From contig NC_088301.1 in NCBI RefSeq assembly GCF_032854445.1, forward strand, positions 14,444,281 through 14,508,280: a stretch of 64,000 nt of DNA, read 5' to 3'. The number at the start of each line of letters is the position of its first letter. Within the stretch, counting starts at the first letter, position 1. Below are positions 44,880 through 55,804 of the stretch, piece after piece. The position numbers were made by a program, and so were the translations under genes. The stretch comes from Liolophura sinensis. Lineage: Eukaryota; Mollusca; Polyplacophora; Chitonida; Chitonidae. Under the pieces are notes generated by a model. That model saw only the letters and a list, made by a program, of their open reading frames with translations, was not told the DNA's origin and searched no databases.

Positions 44880-45240
44880 TCACTTTCTGTTTATACGGTG
44901 GTTTTAATCTTCATGCTGTTGTCTTTTGTATTGTGTACCAGTATAAACTAGTATACTGTTGATGGACTATTAATCCCCGTGACCCGTTTTTTTTCATGTG
45001 AATATGACGCCAACTCAACATTTTGAGAAACTCTAAACCAGTGACATTCAATTAATTGCATTTAACATCACTGCCTCCCCGCCCCCACCCCCACCCCCGC
45101 CCTAATTCTGTTTGACCCATGCTGCTAGGCGTGTGAAAATTCTTACTTTTTAAGCATTTGCATGAAGTTGGTATAAAATCCAAGCTGAGGTAAATAGACA
45201 AGAAGTCGGATTAGTCTTTTATAATGTGCCTGACACGTAG
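44880..45240 (+). repeat. Family E repeat, single copy
   Basis: Blocks CATGCTGTTGTCTTTTGTAT, ATTTTGAGAAACTCTAAACC, AGTGACATTCAATTAATTGC, TTTAACATCAC, CCTAATTCTGTTTGACC, GCTGCTAGGCGTGTG and CATTTGCATG align with the 26.4-27.2 kb array. A C-rich run (45075-45103) is inserted at the place where other copies have a T-run. Confidence 0.65.
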
Positions 45241-46035
45241 CAAGGCTTTAAATTTTGAGAGGTAAACATGACAAAGTAATATTCGCATAAAAATCAGCAG
45301 TTCGTTGTACGTTCAAGAACCAGTTGTTCAATATACGCCATCGGTCTATTTTTAAAGGTTTAACCTTTTTCCTTCAATTGAAATGCATCTGAACACTTGT
45401 CTATAAAAGATGTCTATAAAAATCATATTACTTTTTTCATAGAGTTCATTACTACGTTGTTTTAGCATCACGTCTGGAGTGTAGTCTACCCTGATGCGAA
45501 GTACATTGCTATCCAGGCCTGTCTGCTCAATGTAATCAGCAGTGAAGAAACTTTTTGGGTGAACCTTCCTTCATTCTGGTTCCCCAGGGTGAATTCACTA
45601 CCCGACGTGACAGATGCCAGGGCGGCTAATCTCCGCCATATCCCCTACCTACGTTCATGTCCAAATCTCAGAGAGATAGAGAGGGAGGGAGAGAGGGTGG
45701 GTGCCGTTAGCCAACTCTGGGAAATCTTTCTGTCATTACCCGAGGTTTCGCTGGATCAGACATGGGCACAAGGCCGCGGGGTGCAGCAATAAGTCTCGTT
45801 TGTAAGGCAACTCGGTCATACACACCGCTAGTTACTCGTACTTATTCCAGACAAACTGAATTATCCTCAAATTTACCGTACTTGTGGAGTACAATAATAG
45901 CAGTGTGAATGTCATTTGAGTCCCTTGATTTCTCAGTACAACGGACGAGAGTCGCCTAAACGCCTACAGAATGGTTCACTTTAGTTCACATTACACGAGG
46001 CATAGATACGCACTGCTATACGGCTTGTTTTGTAA
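45240..46035. other. Non-coding tract with GA-rich patch
   Basis: A GAGAGATAGAGAGGGAGGG-type patch lies near 45670. The open frame at 45559-45792 crosses it and shows no domain. Confidence 0.45.
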
Positions 46036-46039
46036 CCAA

Positions 46040-46285
46040 CATTTGAAGTCATCGATTGACTGAATCACTGACTATCACGGATCACTGACTGACTGACTAA
46101 CCCGGTGGACGTCCAAGTGAGTGAGTGAGTGTTTAACTAGCTGACTAAATAACTAACAAATAATGAATCAATCAATCAATCAACCAAGCAAACAAGCAAG
46201 TAAGCAACCAGTTAACCAACCAATCAAATCAAACAACCAATCAAATCAGTCAACCAATCAAGTCAATCGATCAATGATTCAATTA
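46040..46285 (+). repeat. Degenerate tetranucleotide tract (ACTG/GTGA, then AATC/CAAT)
   Basis: GACTGACTGACTAAC and GTGAGTGAGTGAGTG are followed by AATCAATCAATCAATC and CAACCAATCAAATC-type blocks for about 240 bp. Its component words match the 3' ends of the SINE families (CACTCACTC and CCAATCAAATAA). Confidence 0.75.
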
Positions 46286-46985
46286 ATCATAACATGGTTT
46301 GGCGAGGGTTGAGAGCAGTTACTGGCTCTGCATTCCTTGTTGAAGCATAGAATAATCCCCTGTTAATAACTGTGAGCATTCTGTGGTCGATGCACAGATC
46401 TGCGAGTTAATCCTGTCGTGATTATAACCAGCTTAAATGCAATGAGATTTGTTAGCCCATAAAATCTAAAAATCCCAAAAAACGATGATAAAGAAATATT
46501 TGTCAATACATCATTCATGACCGGATAATAATATTACTTCTCACATTGTGTTAGCTAATCTTATTTGGTGTCCTTATACCGCATAATTGATATACATTGA
46601 CTAGATGTATACGTTATACAACCGAGAACAAGTCAACCAATAGACTAGCTAAGTCGTCATAGAACACATTCAATCATAATTAGATTAGCATAAACACCAT
46701 GTGGTAGTATTAATTTTACAATCGACTTAAATTAATCTACTAAACGCATGCTGGGAAGAAGAATTTAAATACTGTTATTTTCACAACGGATCTGTGGACA
46801 AATCAGGTTAGACATCCTAGGCGACTTCACATCAATGGTTAACACTCAACAGCAATGAAACTGCAGCACAACTCAGTTCTGCATATCTCATGAAGCTTTA
46901 CATAACAGTACATGCGTGACAAAGATGTTCAGTAATATGGCCGTTTCAACAGTTAGGCAAACTTACGCTGTTTAATGTGAACATT

Positions 46986-47250
46986 TATGTATTTATTTAA
47001 TTAACTGATTTTTAACGTCTTACTGAATGATTTTTCAATTATTCGATGGCGGTCAGTTGTTTGGATGGAGGAAACCGAAGTGCCTGGAATAAACCACCGA
47101 CGTCTGGGAAGATACTAACGAACTTTCCCACGTTTGGCGCACGCCTTATTTGTGAACGGCAAGTCGTCGTCTTCGAACTTTAAACTGCGAAAACCCTCAA
47201 GAGAGTGTCGTCGATCGCTTATTGTCACCAAGGCCCATCGGACAGTGAAC
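46986..47250 (-). mobile_element. SINE family D, long subtype
   Basis: On the minus strand: box 1 GGGCCTTGGTGACAATAAGC (47236 downward), box 2 AACGTGGGAAAGTTCGTTAG, box 3 GTCGGTGGTTTATTCCAGG with CACTTCGGTTTCCTCCATCC, tail ACCGCCATCGAATAATTGAA, AAATCATTCAGTAAGACGTT and AATTAAATAAATA. It is the best complete example of the long subtype; overlapping open frames on both strands are not genes. Confidence 0.8.
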
Positions 47251-47339
47251 ATGGGGGCAAACATAATTATAAGTATAGATCTGAAAATGCCAAAAGGCAT
47301 ATGCAAGAACCACACTGACCATTTGTGCAAAACTCTATA

Positions 47340-48040
47340 GATATCCTATTAATAGGTTCATACAAACACCCGTGACAAAACTGTTTTCAATTACGAATGA
47401 ATAAATACTTGAAGTTTAATGTTGTACTTAACAATCCGTCATTCACGTCGAAAGACACATGTATAGGTCACGATGGCAGTGTCCTATAACAGGTTCGGAG
47501 ATACAGCGGTGATAAAATTGTTTACATTTATTGATATGCAATTTCAAAGATAAGCCTAAAAAAGACAGATATATGGCCATTTGCTTGAATTTTCTTTGAA
47601 GCATTTCAGACATATATCAAAGGTAAGCATCTTGTGATTTTATTCGATCCTTCAGTTCTTCAACTTTCTTATTGTTGATATGCTTTCATGCTTACTTGCG
47701 TGGTTTTGCCACCATCATGGGGCTCGGCCTACAGATTTCTTGGGTGTTGTTTGCTTTTATTTTCTTTTTTGTTTTCAGTAGGCACTCAATTAAAATCCCT
47801 CTTTGAAAAGAAAAACTGATTGAATGTTGGTCATATGACGGAAAATATGTATACTTGTGTCGAAGATATTGCACAGATTAATAAGTTTGTCAGATATTAA
47901 ATCTTTGGCAATGCGATACGTCAACAATATCCCCGATGATATTGTTCTTTTATTGGCTGTAACCAGTTACTGAAGGTGACCATTCTTCCAAGGGTAACTA
48001 CGAAGTTACATACAATATGTGATAGTGATGCTATCGGCCC
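47340..48040. other. Non-coding tract with possible SINE tail scrap
   Basis: GTTTAATGTTGTACTTAACA at 47414-47433 resembles the minus-strand tail of families B/C (GTTTAACGTCGTACTTAACA). Nothing else was recognised. Confidence 0.4.
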
Positions 48041-48045
48041 ATACC

Positions 48046-48360
48046 GTTTCGGTGACCTATGGGTTGGAGAGTCCGCCTCGAAGTCATACCGAAGACTTTA
48101 AAAATGGTACTTGTTGCTGCATCGCTTGAAGCTCAGCACTGAGAGGTTAGAGCAAGGAAACAGGACTGGTTGGTCTGTGTGAGAACAATGTGACTGTGTG
48201 GGATTTCATGTATCGTGTCTTCGGCATGGTACTTCAGTGGTGGCAGCACTTTGGCGGCATTGACTCGACCTGCCACTCGACCTGCCACAGTGTACCTAAT
48301 GACTCGTCGTCGTCAAATGACAGAAAAAGAAGTATGACGTAAAACCCCAAGCACACATGC
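48046..48360 (+). mobile_element. SINE family C, full length
   Basis: Head GTTTCGGTGACCTATGGG, TTGGAGAGTCCGCCTCGAAG resembles tRNA D-arm and anticodon-arm sequence. Body: ACTGAGAGGTTAGAGCAAGG, GTGACTGTGTGGGATTTCAT, CGTGTCTTCGGCATGGTAC, CTCGACCTGCCAC, the last with a local duplication. Tail: CTAATGACTCGTCGTCGTC, AAATGACAGAAAAAG, ACGTAAAACCCCAAGCAC. It aligns with 37795-38040 over about 245 bp. Confidence 0.8.
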
Positions 48361-49470
48361 AGTTCTTTAATTGTTTATCACGGATACGCAGTCAGGGGCC
48401 ACTTGGGAGTCTATAGTAATATTTTGACTATATGCCCGTACAGATGAATTTCAGTTTGGTTTTAATCAGACGCACCGGTGCTATTACACGAAAACGAACC
48501 GCCCGCTTTCTATCATATACTCATACCATGATTAATGGGTGTAAATTGGGCAGCATGCCTGACAACGAGCCGAGATAACGTATGTATCCAAAATGTCAAA
48601 TGTATCTAATGTCACTATCATTTGAAAATGATCTAAGCGGAGAAGAGCAATCATCAGTGCGGTTTTGAGGGGTGGGGGTTGGGTGGGGGGACTGCCGCAG
48701 AACAGTACTTAAAAACCTAACCCCGTACGTGTATTATCCCTTGCAGGCTCTGAATAACAGGTACCATCCACGCGGCTATAAAGAAGACATAACCGCGGCG
48801 AAGCCGGTCCCACGTTGAAATTATCTGTAAGTACACTTCCTGTGTACTCACTTATAGCTCTCTTATTCAGCTCATTTAGAGTCTGATACACATCCGTAAA
48901 TCAACCACTGCTTACTTTCCGTTGAGGCTCGACTTTATACGTACTTTTTTATGTCATTTATTAATATTTTTACTCTTACAGTTATTAATCGCTACTCAAA
49001 AAACCTCATTAGAACTGGTTTCAATTAATTTTTTTAAACAAACCAATGGCACTCACAAAATTAAAACTTTTCTCACCACTAGCTATGACACCCTGAATAT
49101 ATCCAGCCCCTATATACATGCTAGAGAAGCATATTAACCACTTTGGTGGGTCAATTGGTTTGTAGTTTAACTATGAAAGTATGAAGGAACCACCTTGCCT
49201 CTCGTTTCGTATGATAGCACAACCTTTCTCATACAAGGCGGCCCGAGTGTGAGACTGTGAAAAGAATTGTAGTTAAACTGTATGAATTAAAAAAAAATAT
49301 ATATAATCTTAAAAGTATGAATAAAAGACAGCATATTAGATCAAAGAGAAAAACAACGACTGGTACAATTCAGACAACTCCATATCACTACAGAGTAAAC
49401 AGGAATTATGAATAAACGATCATTGTGCAGGTGGCTGCGAAAATGTGGAAAAATTAGAGTGGAAAAATTA
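48361..49470. other. Non-coding tract, nothing established
   Basis: A G-rich run (GGGGTGGGGGTTGGGTGGGG, about 48669) has G-quadruplex potential. Open frames near 48709-48891 and 48922-49137 show no domain. Confidence 0.45.
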
Positions 49471-49476
49471 GAGTGA

Positions 49477-49741
49477 ATCCTTAGAATGCATGTGATGAGC
49501 CTCCTTGTTGCAGGACGGATTTCCACCGCTCTTTTATCTAGTGCTCCTTCACTGAGACGCCTTACCGAAGGCAAATAAGCTGCCTCGCCCAAGCCATTAT
49601 ACTGATACGGGTCAACCACTATCCCCTTAATGCTGAACGCCAAGCTAGGAACATACAACTTCCTCTTTTAAGGTCTTAGGTGTGACTCGACTCAGGATTG
49701 ACCTTGGATCTACCGCTCTGCCAACTGTGCTATCGAGGTTG
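49477..49741 (-). mobile_element. SINE family B, 3'-truncated
   Basis: On the minus strand: head CCTCGATAGCACAGTTGGC, AGAGCGGTAGATCC with a clear A-box (TAGCACAGTTGG), GAGTCACACCTAAGACC, TTAAAAGAGGAAGTTG, GGGTCAGTATAATG-type body as ACCCGTATCAGTATAATGGC, TTCGGTAAGGCGTCTCAGTG, GCGGTGGAAATCCGTCCTGC, CAACAAGGAGGC. It stops at CATTCTAAGGATTC, before the shared tail. Confidence 0.85.
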
Positions 49742-49890
49742 GTAGAAAAAAATAGAACGATGTATTGCATAAATATCTGTAAAACTTGGCGTGACAGTAA
49801 ATATATGCGTAAAAGGATAGCGTGGCGGTAAAAGGTAAAATATGATTGTGTAAATGTGCATGAAATATAAGCATTGCATAATGTGATTAT

Positions 49891-50372
49891 TTTCGCACGG
49901 TTGTGAACATTTTCGTGGAATGTATGGACGAATTTGAACATGTTCGTGAAATGTAAGCTTGGTTGCGAAAATGGCCGGGAAATGTATTTATTTGTTTGGT
50001 GTTTAACGCCGTACTCAAGAATATTTCATTTATACGACGGCGGCTATCATTATGGTGGGAGGAAACCGGGAAGAGCCCGCGGGGAATCCACGACCATCCG
50101 CAGGTTACGGCAAGACCGTTCCACGTACGGTTGGGAAATGTAAGCATTCTTGTGAAAATGGCCATGAAGTCTAAGCACGGTTTTGGACATGTTCGTGAAA
50201 TGAAAGCACAATTGTGAACATATTCGTGAAATGTAAGTAAGGCTGTTAACATGTTTCTAAAATGTAAACGCCCTTGCAAACATGTGTGTGAAGTGTAAAC
50301 CCGGCTGTGAACATGTCCGTGAAATGTAAATGCGGTTATGATCATGGCTTAGAAATGAACGCACTGTTATGA
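49891..50372 (-). repeat. 31-bp degenerate minisatellite, interrupted by a SINE
   Basis: Units of 31 bp of the form GAAATGTAAGCACGGTTGTG then AACATGTTCGT. About four units lie left and nine right of a SINE A insertion. Removing the SINE plus one copy of its target-site duplication restores the 31-bp phase exactly (GGCCGG|GAAATGTAAGCATT). Strand is arbitrary. Confidence 0.85.
49987..50132 (-). mobile_element. SINE family A, 5'-truncated, 10-bp target-site duplication
   Basis: On the minus strand: CCGTACGTGGAACGGTC, GTAACCTGCGGATGGTCGTG, CGGTTTCCTCCCACCATAAT, GATAGCCGCCGTCGTATAAA, TGAAATATTCTTGAGTACGG, CGTTAAACACCAAACAAATA. GGGAAATGTA is duplicated at 49977-49986 and 50133-50142 and is part of the host 31-bp unit. 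Confidence 0.92.
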
Positions 50373-50685
50373 GGGACAAACAAACGAAAATTGTTTTAGA
50401 AGAATTAAGAAAAGAGGGGCAGTAAATAATACAGGTATGCATGGACAGGTTGTATGCACTAAAATAAAGGAGGTTAGCAAGCTTACTATAAGATTTCCCA
50501 AACGATTAGCATGACGGTATTTGCTCATATACAATATGCTCGTTTTTAGCGACATAGGTTTCATGTGAGTATGTAAGTGTTATTAAACCCAGCAGAGACC
50601 ATCTGGTGAGACGAATTGAATTTGGTCATGTAAACCGTTCTGTCAGGCACGTTTATCAAGATGATTATGTGAACTATCTTATATC

Positions 50686-51928
50686 TACGGAGCCGTACAA
50701 GTGACGTGGGGAAAAAAATTACATGGCGAAAAAGAAATTCTGTTTTTTTTTTTAACTCCCGACTTTACAAGTCGGGGCCCCGAGTTTAAAAGTCGGGGCT
50801 CCGGCATAATTGACCAATCAAAAGGGTAACGCTATCATCTCATTTATATATTGGGGCTACTGCATTATCGTCAGTGCCCTTATGCTTTTTTTCGCTTGCA
50901 AATTATACTTTCTCAGTCCTGAAATGTTTTTTTACACGGCGAGGAACGCCAACACGATTTATAGTATAACTTCCAGCAATCTGGAATTATTATAAATAAA
51001 GTAAACATTCAGTCCAATAATACGTTAAGATTAAAACTAATCACATCCGACCTCAGACATGTATGTGACATCAAGCTTAGGCTTTTGATCCTAACTTTTA
51101 TTATTTTTATTTATTTATTTGATTGCTGTTTTACGCCGTACTTAAGAATATTTCACTTATACGACGTCTTATGGTAGGAGGAAACCGGACAGAGCCCGGG
51201 GGAAACCCACGACCATCCGCAGGTTGCTGGCAGACCTTCCCACTTACGGCCGGAGAGGAAGCCAGCATGATCCTAACGTATATATACCTTGTCATAGTTC
51301 AACCCTGACTGGATCAAATACATGTATTCGCATAGTCTCTCACATGTAGCTGTTGCTGTTGAAATTGAACGAACTCATCTAGGCTATGCAAAAGCGGAGG
51401 TGCAGGCTATGTTTTGTATTTTACTTTTGTTTAGTCCATATATGTCTCGTTGAAATCTGTTTATCAATAAAACGCCTTGTTGATATATAAAAATACATTG
51501 CCCTCCTAAAACAAATCGGTTTAAAGCGGTGTACTCTTTTATTCTTTCAGTACGTCACTGTTTCTATATAGACCTTGTCGCACCTGTCAAGAAAGTCGTA
51601 CATGTATAAGAAGTTAACAAGCACTCCAGCTTGTCAAGCTGAGAATTTTTAAACAGATTGGAATTGACCTGTATATGCGATCATGCCCAATGTAATCCTT
51701 GTTCTTGACGTAAAAATACAAGTTATTTGTCTCACGGTAAGACCATAGTCAAAATATGTAGTTATCAGTGAGAGATGCTAGTTTCTGGCAGACATATTGG
51801 CTGTTTGATAGCAAACGACCTGTGATTGGCCACTTAAGTCGGGTTCCCAACTTTAAAAGTATGGGTTTAAAAAATATTTTCTCTTCCCCCAAATTTTATC
51901 TTCACCATGTCATGTTTACGCCTCCGTA
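50686..51928. mobile_element. DNA-transposon-like element with long inverted termini and 6-bp duplication
   Basis: The left end TACGGAGCCGTACAAGTGAC and the reverse complement of the right end TACGGAGGCGTAAACATGAC match at 17 of 20. Similarity continues about 150 bp inward (CCCGACTT, TTTTAAAGT, GACCAATCA against GGCCAATCA, GCTATCA). TATATC lies directly outside both ends (50680-50685 and 51929-51934). The left arm holds nested CCCGACTT/AAGTCGGG hairpins at 50758-50805. The interior has no recognisable transposase. A 6-bp duplication with long TIRs is known for some superfamilies, but none is assignable from these ends. Confidence 0.65.
51096..51267 (-). mobile_element. SINE family A, 5'-truncated, nested in the TIR element
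   Basis: On the minus strand: CTGGCTTCCTCTCCGGCCG, AGTGGGAAGGTCTGCCAGC, GGTTTCCCCCGGGC, TCTGTCCGGTTTCCTCC, then ACGTCGTATAAGTGAAATAT, TCTTAAGTACGGCGTAAAAC and AAATAAATAAATAA. It lacks the GCTGGCCGCC block by a small deletion. TGATCCTAAC is duplicated at 51086-51095 and 51268-51277. It inserted after the TIR element. Confidence 0.93.
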
Positions 51929-51934
51929 TATATC

Positions 51935-53035
51935 TCTGGGATATGTCAGCGATAACCTGGTGGGTGTTTGTACCCAGCTGTGATAAAAAAACGCAGGCGC
52001 TGAGCATTGTTTAATACAGAACATTATCTACATTGATGTCCCCTTGCCATTACAGTAGCACATAAGAACTGTATTTTATACTATTTCTAACCAGCTAATC
52101 GAGATCCTTGTGTGAACACGAATGTATTTATATATGTACATAGTATTTCTGTACCGTTCTGTTTCTGTCTATATCTCTGTCCAACGACACAATACAGCAG
52201 GATAGAGTCTGACAATATAAGACTACAGCATGGAGAGTAAAACAAGAGCAGCCTCGACAGTGTGATAGTTGACAAATGGTCACACGTAGCCGGTGTAAGA
52301 CACAGCCAATCTGATTTAAATATTGCTAGCTTATTGCTGAAGTATTAGTGGCTCGAAGCTATGTTCTCTACCATGACTTAACCAACGTAGATTCATTGTT
52401 TGGGCAATGCATGGTCTTACAAGTAAGTAGTCTACTCCATCACTGACTTGGTTCAATGGTTTGGTATTAATTAATTTATTAATTACTCAAGTTCCTCATT
52501 TGAAATGGTCTGAAACAGCTTAGTAGATCATATCTCAGATAGCCTTCCGTCTGTTTTACCTTGTAATGGATTTTACTGTGACCACCCTGCGGTGGATTGT
52601 CATATAAAAATGACGCTAAAATCCTGTTTACCTTGCGGTTTTGAGACTTAGGGAAACCAAGCAGCTTCCATATTTGCGTAGATTTTCATGCTTAATCGAC
52701 CTGTATTGGAAGTTTTTAACTCTGGGGTAAGATGTCGGTGGTGAGGTAGCCTCGCTCTAACCTGAATCAAATTGAAGGCCCTTCTATATTCCCCGCTGAG
52801 AGCAGTCTGTAAATTCATTATGGACGGCGGTAACTCTCGTAATGGAATCTTCCCGCCCTTGGGTAAAAGACACGGTTAAGTGAAGGCTTAAGCTTTCCCT
52901 AACGCTGGAGAAGATATAGTATAGAAGAACGCTATCTCAAAAAAGCTGCAAAAAGCTACGATATAATCAAGGACAGTTTTTCCCAATGGACCTTTTAATT
53001 AGATATGACTTAGTCTGATATGTACATTTTTCCCC
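51935..53035. other. Non-coding tract, nothing recognised
   Basis: Moderately AT-rich DNA; no repeat family, RNA gene or exon was identified. Confidence 0.45.
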
Positions 53036-53040
53036 AATGG

Positions 53041-53329
53041 AGTGAGTGAGTGAGTGCTTGGGGTTTACCGTCGTACTTAACAATTTTTCAGCCATTTGAC
53101 AACAAAGGAATCCTTAAAATGCATGTAATGTGCCTCCTTGTTGCAGGACGGATTTCCACCGCTCTTTTATCTAGTGCTCCTTCACTGAGACGCCTTACCG
53201 AAGGCAAGTAAGCCGCTCTGTACAAGCCATTATACTGATACGGGTCAACCAGTGGTTGCACTATCCCCTTATATGGACGCCAAGCTGCAACTTCCTCCTT
53301 TTTTTAGGTGTGACTCGACCAAGGATTGA
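53041..53329 (-). mobile_element. SINE family B, head lost
   Basis: On the minus strand: CGAGTCACACCTAAAAAAAG, GAGGAAGTTGCAGC, GGGGATAGTGCAACCACTGG, TTGACCCGTATCAGTATAAT, TTACTTGCCTTCGG, AGCACTAGATAAAAGAGCGG, CAACAAGGAGGCAC and GGATTCCTTTGTTGTCAAAT. The shared tail GGCTGAAAAATTGTTAAGTA, CGACGGTAAACCCCAAGCAC follows, with CACTCACTCACT. The tRNA part is missing. Flanking TTTCCCCAATGG/TTTCCCAACGG may be an imperfect target-site duplication. Confidence 0.88.
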
Positions 53330-53574
53330 TTTCCCAACGGAAGAACCAGATTACTTATAGTTCGCTTTAATGTTGGGGATAAGTGAAATGTTGGCAGAGG
53401 GATGAGTTGAAGTTTTGTGCGAATTGTGAATGGAAGGGGCCTTGTTTCTAAACTGTGGTTTTACTGCTACCAAGTACACAACTACACGCCTGTTAGATTT
53501 AATACATACATCAGCAGTTCAACTAGAGACGGTTACTTCCATAAAACTTAAACGGTTAAAAACAAATGTTTAAT

Positions 53575-53725
53575 AAATGAGAGGACAAGGCAGCATTTGA
53601 GTAATTCTAGACAGATAACGTCTAATAAATTGTCATCAACTTCACGGCATTTTTTTTCGTAATCCTGCTTTAACCAGTTTGCTAGGGGGGCTTGTAGTTG
53701 CTACAGTTTGAACATTTACAACGAC
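53575..53725 (+). repeat. Family E repeat, partial copy
   Basis: GAGGACAAGGCAGCATTTGA, GTAATTCTAGACAGATAAC, GTCTAATAAATTG, ATCAACTTCAC, T-run, GTAATCCTGCTTTAACC and TTTGCTAGGGGGGC align with 26850-26990. It ends where the next SINE and ATT tract begin. Confidence 0.65.
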
Positions 53726-53743
53726 ATTATTATTATTATTATT

Positions 53744-53903
53744 TGGCCGTGCGTGGGAAGGTCCGTCAGCAACCTGCGTATGGTCGTGGGTTTCCCCCGG
53801 GCTCTGCCCGGTTTCCACTCACCATAATGCTGGCCCTCGTCGTATAAGTGAAACATTCTTGAGTATGGCGTAAAACACCAATTAAAAAAAAAAAGAAAAA
53901 AAA
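53744..53903 (+). mobile_element. SINE family A, 5'-truncated, in an ATT microsatellite
   Basis: TGGCCGTGCGTGGGAAGGTC, CGTCAGCAACCTGCGTATGG, GGGTTTCCCCCGGGC, TGCCCGGTTTCCACTCACC, TAATGCTGGCCCTCGTCG and TATAAGTGAAACATTCTTGA, then a tail ending in A-rich sequence. Five ATT units lie on each side, as the target-site duplication or a pre-existing microsatellite. Confidence 0.9.
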
Positions 53904-53904
53904 T

Positions 53905-55380
53905 TATTATTATTATTATTGAAGATTATACTTTTTTTGTGTAGATCACAAATATAAGTGCAGAAAATCGCCGAAGCAGACCATTTCGTGTTTAGAACCA
54001 ACTATGTCAGATTCAGAAATCATCGTCCAGTAATATGCAATAACTAAAAGACTGTTACTAAAACCGAGTTATAAATGACATTAAACCTATGTAACGATGT
54101 AAACAGACTCAAGGCATGGACCTGTGCTCTAGTTCAGAATACACTCATGCCGTTCCTTCCAAAATGCTACATTCACCCAGGAAGTGTTTATACTTCATTT
54201 GCACGCATGGAGATCTGGTGTTTAAACAAAAGGGTCATGCTGTTTTTCATGACGTGATGATATTTAATGATACACTCGAAAAAGTATTCTGTGATATATC
54301 ACAGAACGATGAACAGAATATTTATTTATATGCTTGTTTAGGGAAAACAGTACATTCTGTTGCGATATTTTTAATAAGGTTTTTTTCCCAGCGGAGTTAC
54401 CAAAAAAAAACTGTTCACAAAGACATGTCTGTTAACAGATAATAAAGTCTTCCTGCATGTACATCAACATGTTATCTTCTTCTGTTATCTGTTATCTTCA
54501 TAGATTAGTATGAAGCGTATGCGCCTAACAGAATTCATTCTGATTGCTGCCTTGGTATAAAAATGCCTATATCTATAAACATACAACAGCACTACAAAAC
54601 TCTCAGCGTAGCTTAACTGAATTCAGTCTGTGTGAACATGACAGTATTGGCAGTGTACGGTCACAAACAGAATGGCCAATTAGCTAATGAAATCAAGTCG
54701 TGTTGTTCCACAATTTGGTGATTTCAAACCAATCAGTGGGGTTCAACACGAAGTCAGCCCACATGAGACACTGGGCTATCATTTAGCAGAGGAGTTATGC
54801 TGTAAAACAAAGGTCAGGCGGGGCCCGTTTAGCTGGTAGGTGGATAGATGTACATCTTAGGGAGTCCACCAATATTTTTTCTTTAATTCGGGAAGTTCCT
54901 AAACGAAAGCCATAAAGTACAGGTAACACAATCCTGATTCCTTTCAAATCTTAGATGAAAACAATGATGAACGGTTGAATTAAAACTGCCCGTGCCTTTG
55001 CTATCTGTAACAGTTAATCCTTGTGGATTTGTGAACCCACACTTCCATTATGATCACGGCTGTCCTGTTACTTCAAACAGGCAATGCAATCATGCAATGT
55101 TTCTGGGAAGTGATAAGGTGAAGCTATCTTTAGACAGAAATTCGCAGTAAACACGGTTTCTTATTGCCCGATCATCCACTGACAATAGTTCCCAAAAAAA
55201 TGTTCGTGTCACATTTGTCGATGATCGCTCATCTTGGCATTTAACAGGAATGCATTATTACATGGGTGTGAGCATGCAAAACCTTTAACTCAACTGCAGT
55301 AATACGTTCTGCATGAATAAGAATTAACCCAGTAAACAACATATTTAGCCTTTCCCAAATTAAGACCAGGGTTCATCAAA
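53905..55380. other. Non-coding tract, nothing recognised
   Basis: An open frame at 54116-54442 has no known domain or splice context. No repeat family was identified. Confidence 0.45.
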
Positions 55381-55384
55381 GGAT

Positions 55385-55470
55385 GAGTCATGTTTTCCTC
55401 ATAATGTCGGCCACCGTTATATAAATGAAATATTCTTTATTTATTCAAATAAATACATAAATAAATCATA
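55385..55470 (+). mobile_element. SINE family A, tail-only fragment
   Basis: TTTTCCTCATAATGTCGGCC, ACCGTTATATAAATGAAATA, TTC, then AAATAAATACATAAATAAAT. Only the last body block and tail are present. Confidence 0.75.
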
Positions 55471-55804
55471 AATAATATGATATATAAATAAAATAATAAC
55501 TGTATTTTGATACCAAAAAAGTACAATACTTTCACTGCATAAATCGGACAGTCTTACAACATACTGTTTTGACATTTACTTAAGGATATATTCACCCCTT
55601 AAATATTCATACACAATCCATTGTCGGGAAATAGTTCCTGTGAGATTTTGTTTATGCGATTTTTTTTAGTTGAACGGCTATTTTCAGGTGACTGTTGTGA
55701 GGAGCTAATGGTTACTAGTCGACGTTTAGATTCAAGTCTTTCTTGTCCATATGTGTACACATGGTCGAACTCTGAATACAGAGTTACATTTCTGAGAGGC
55801 GAAG

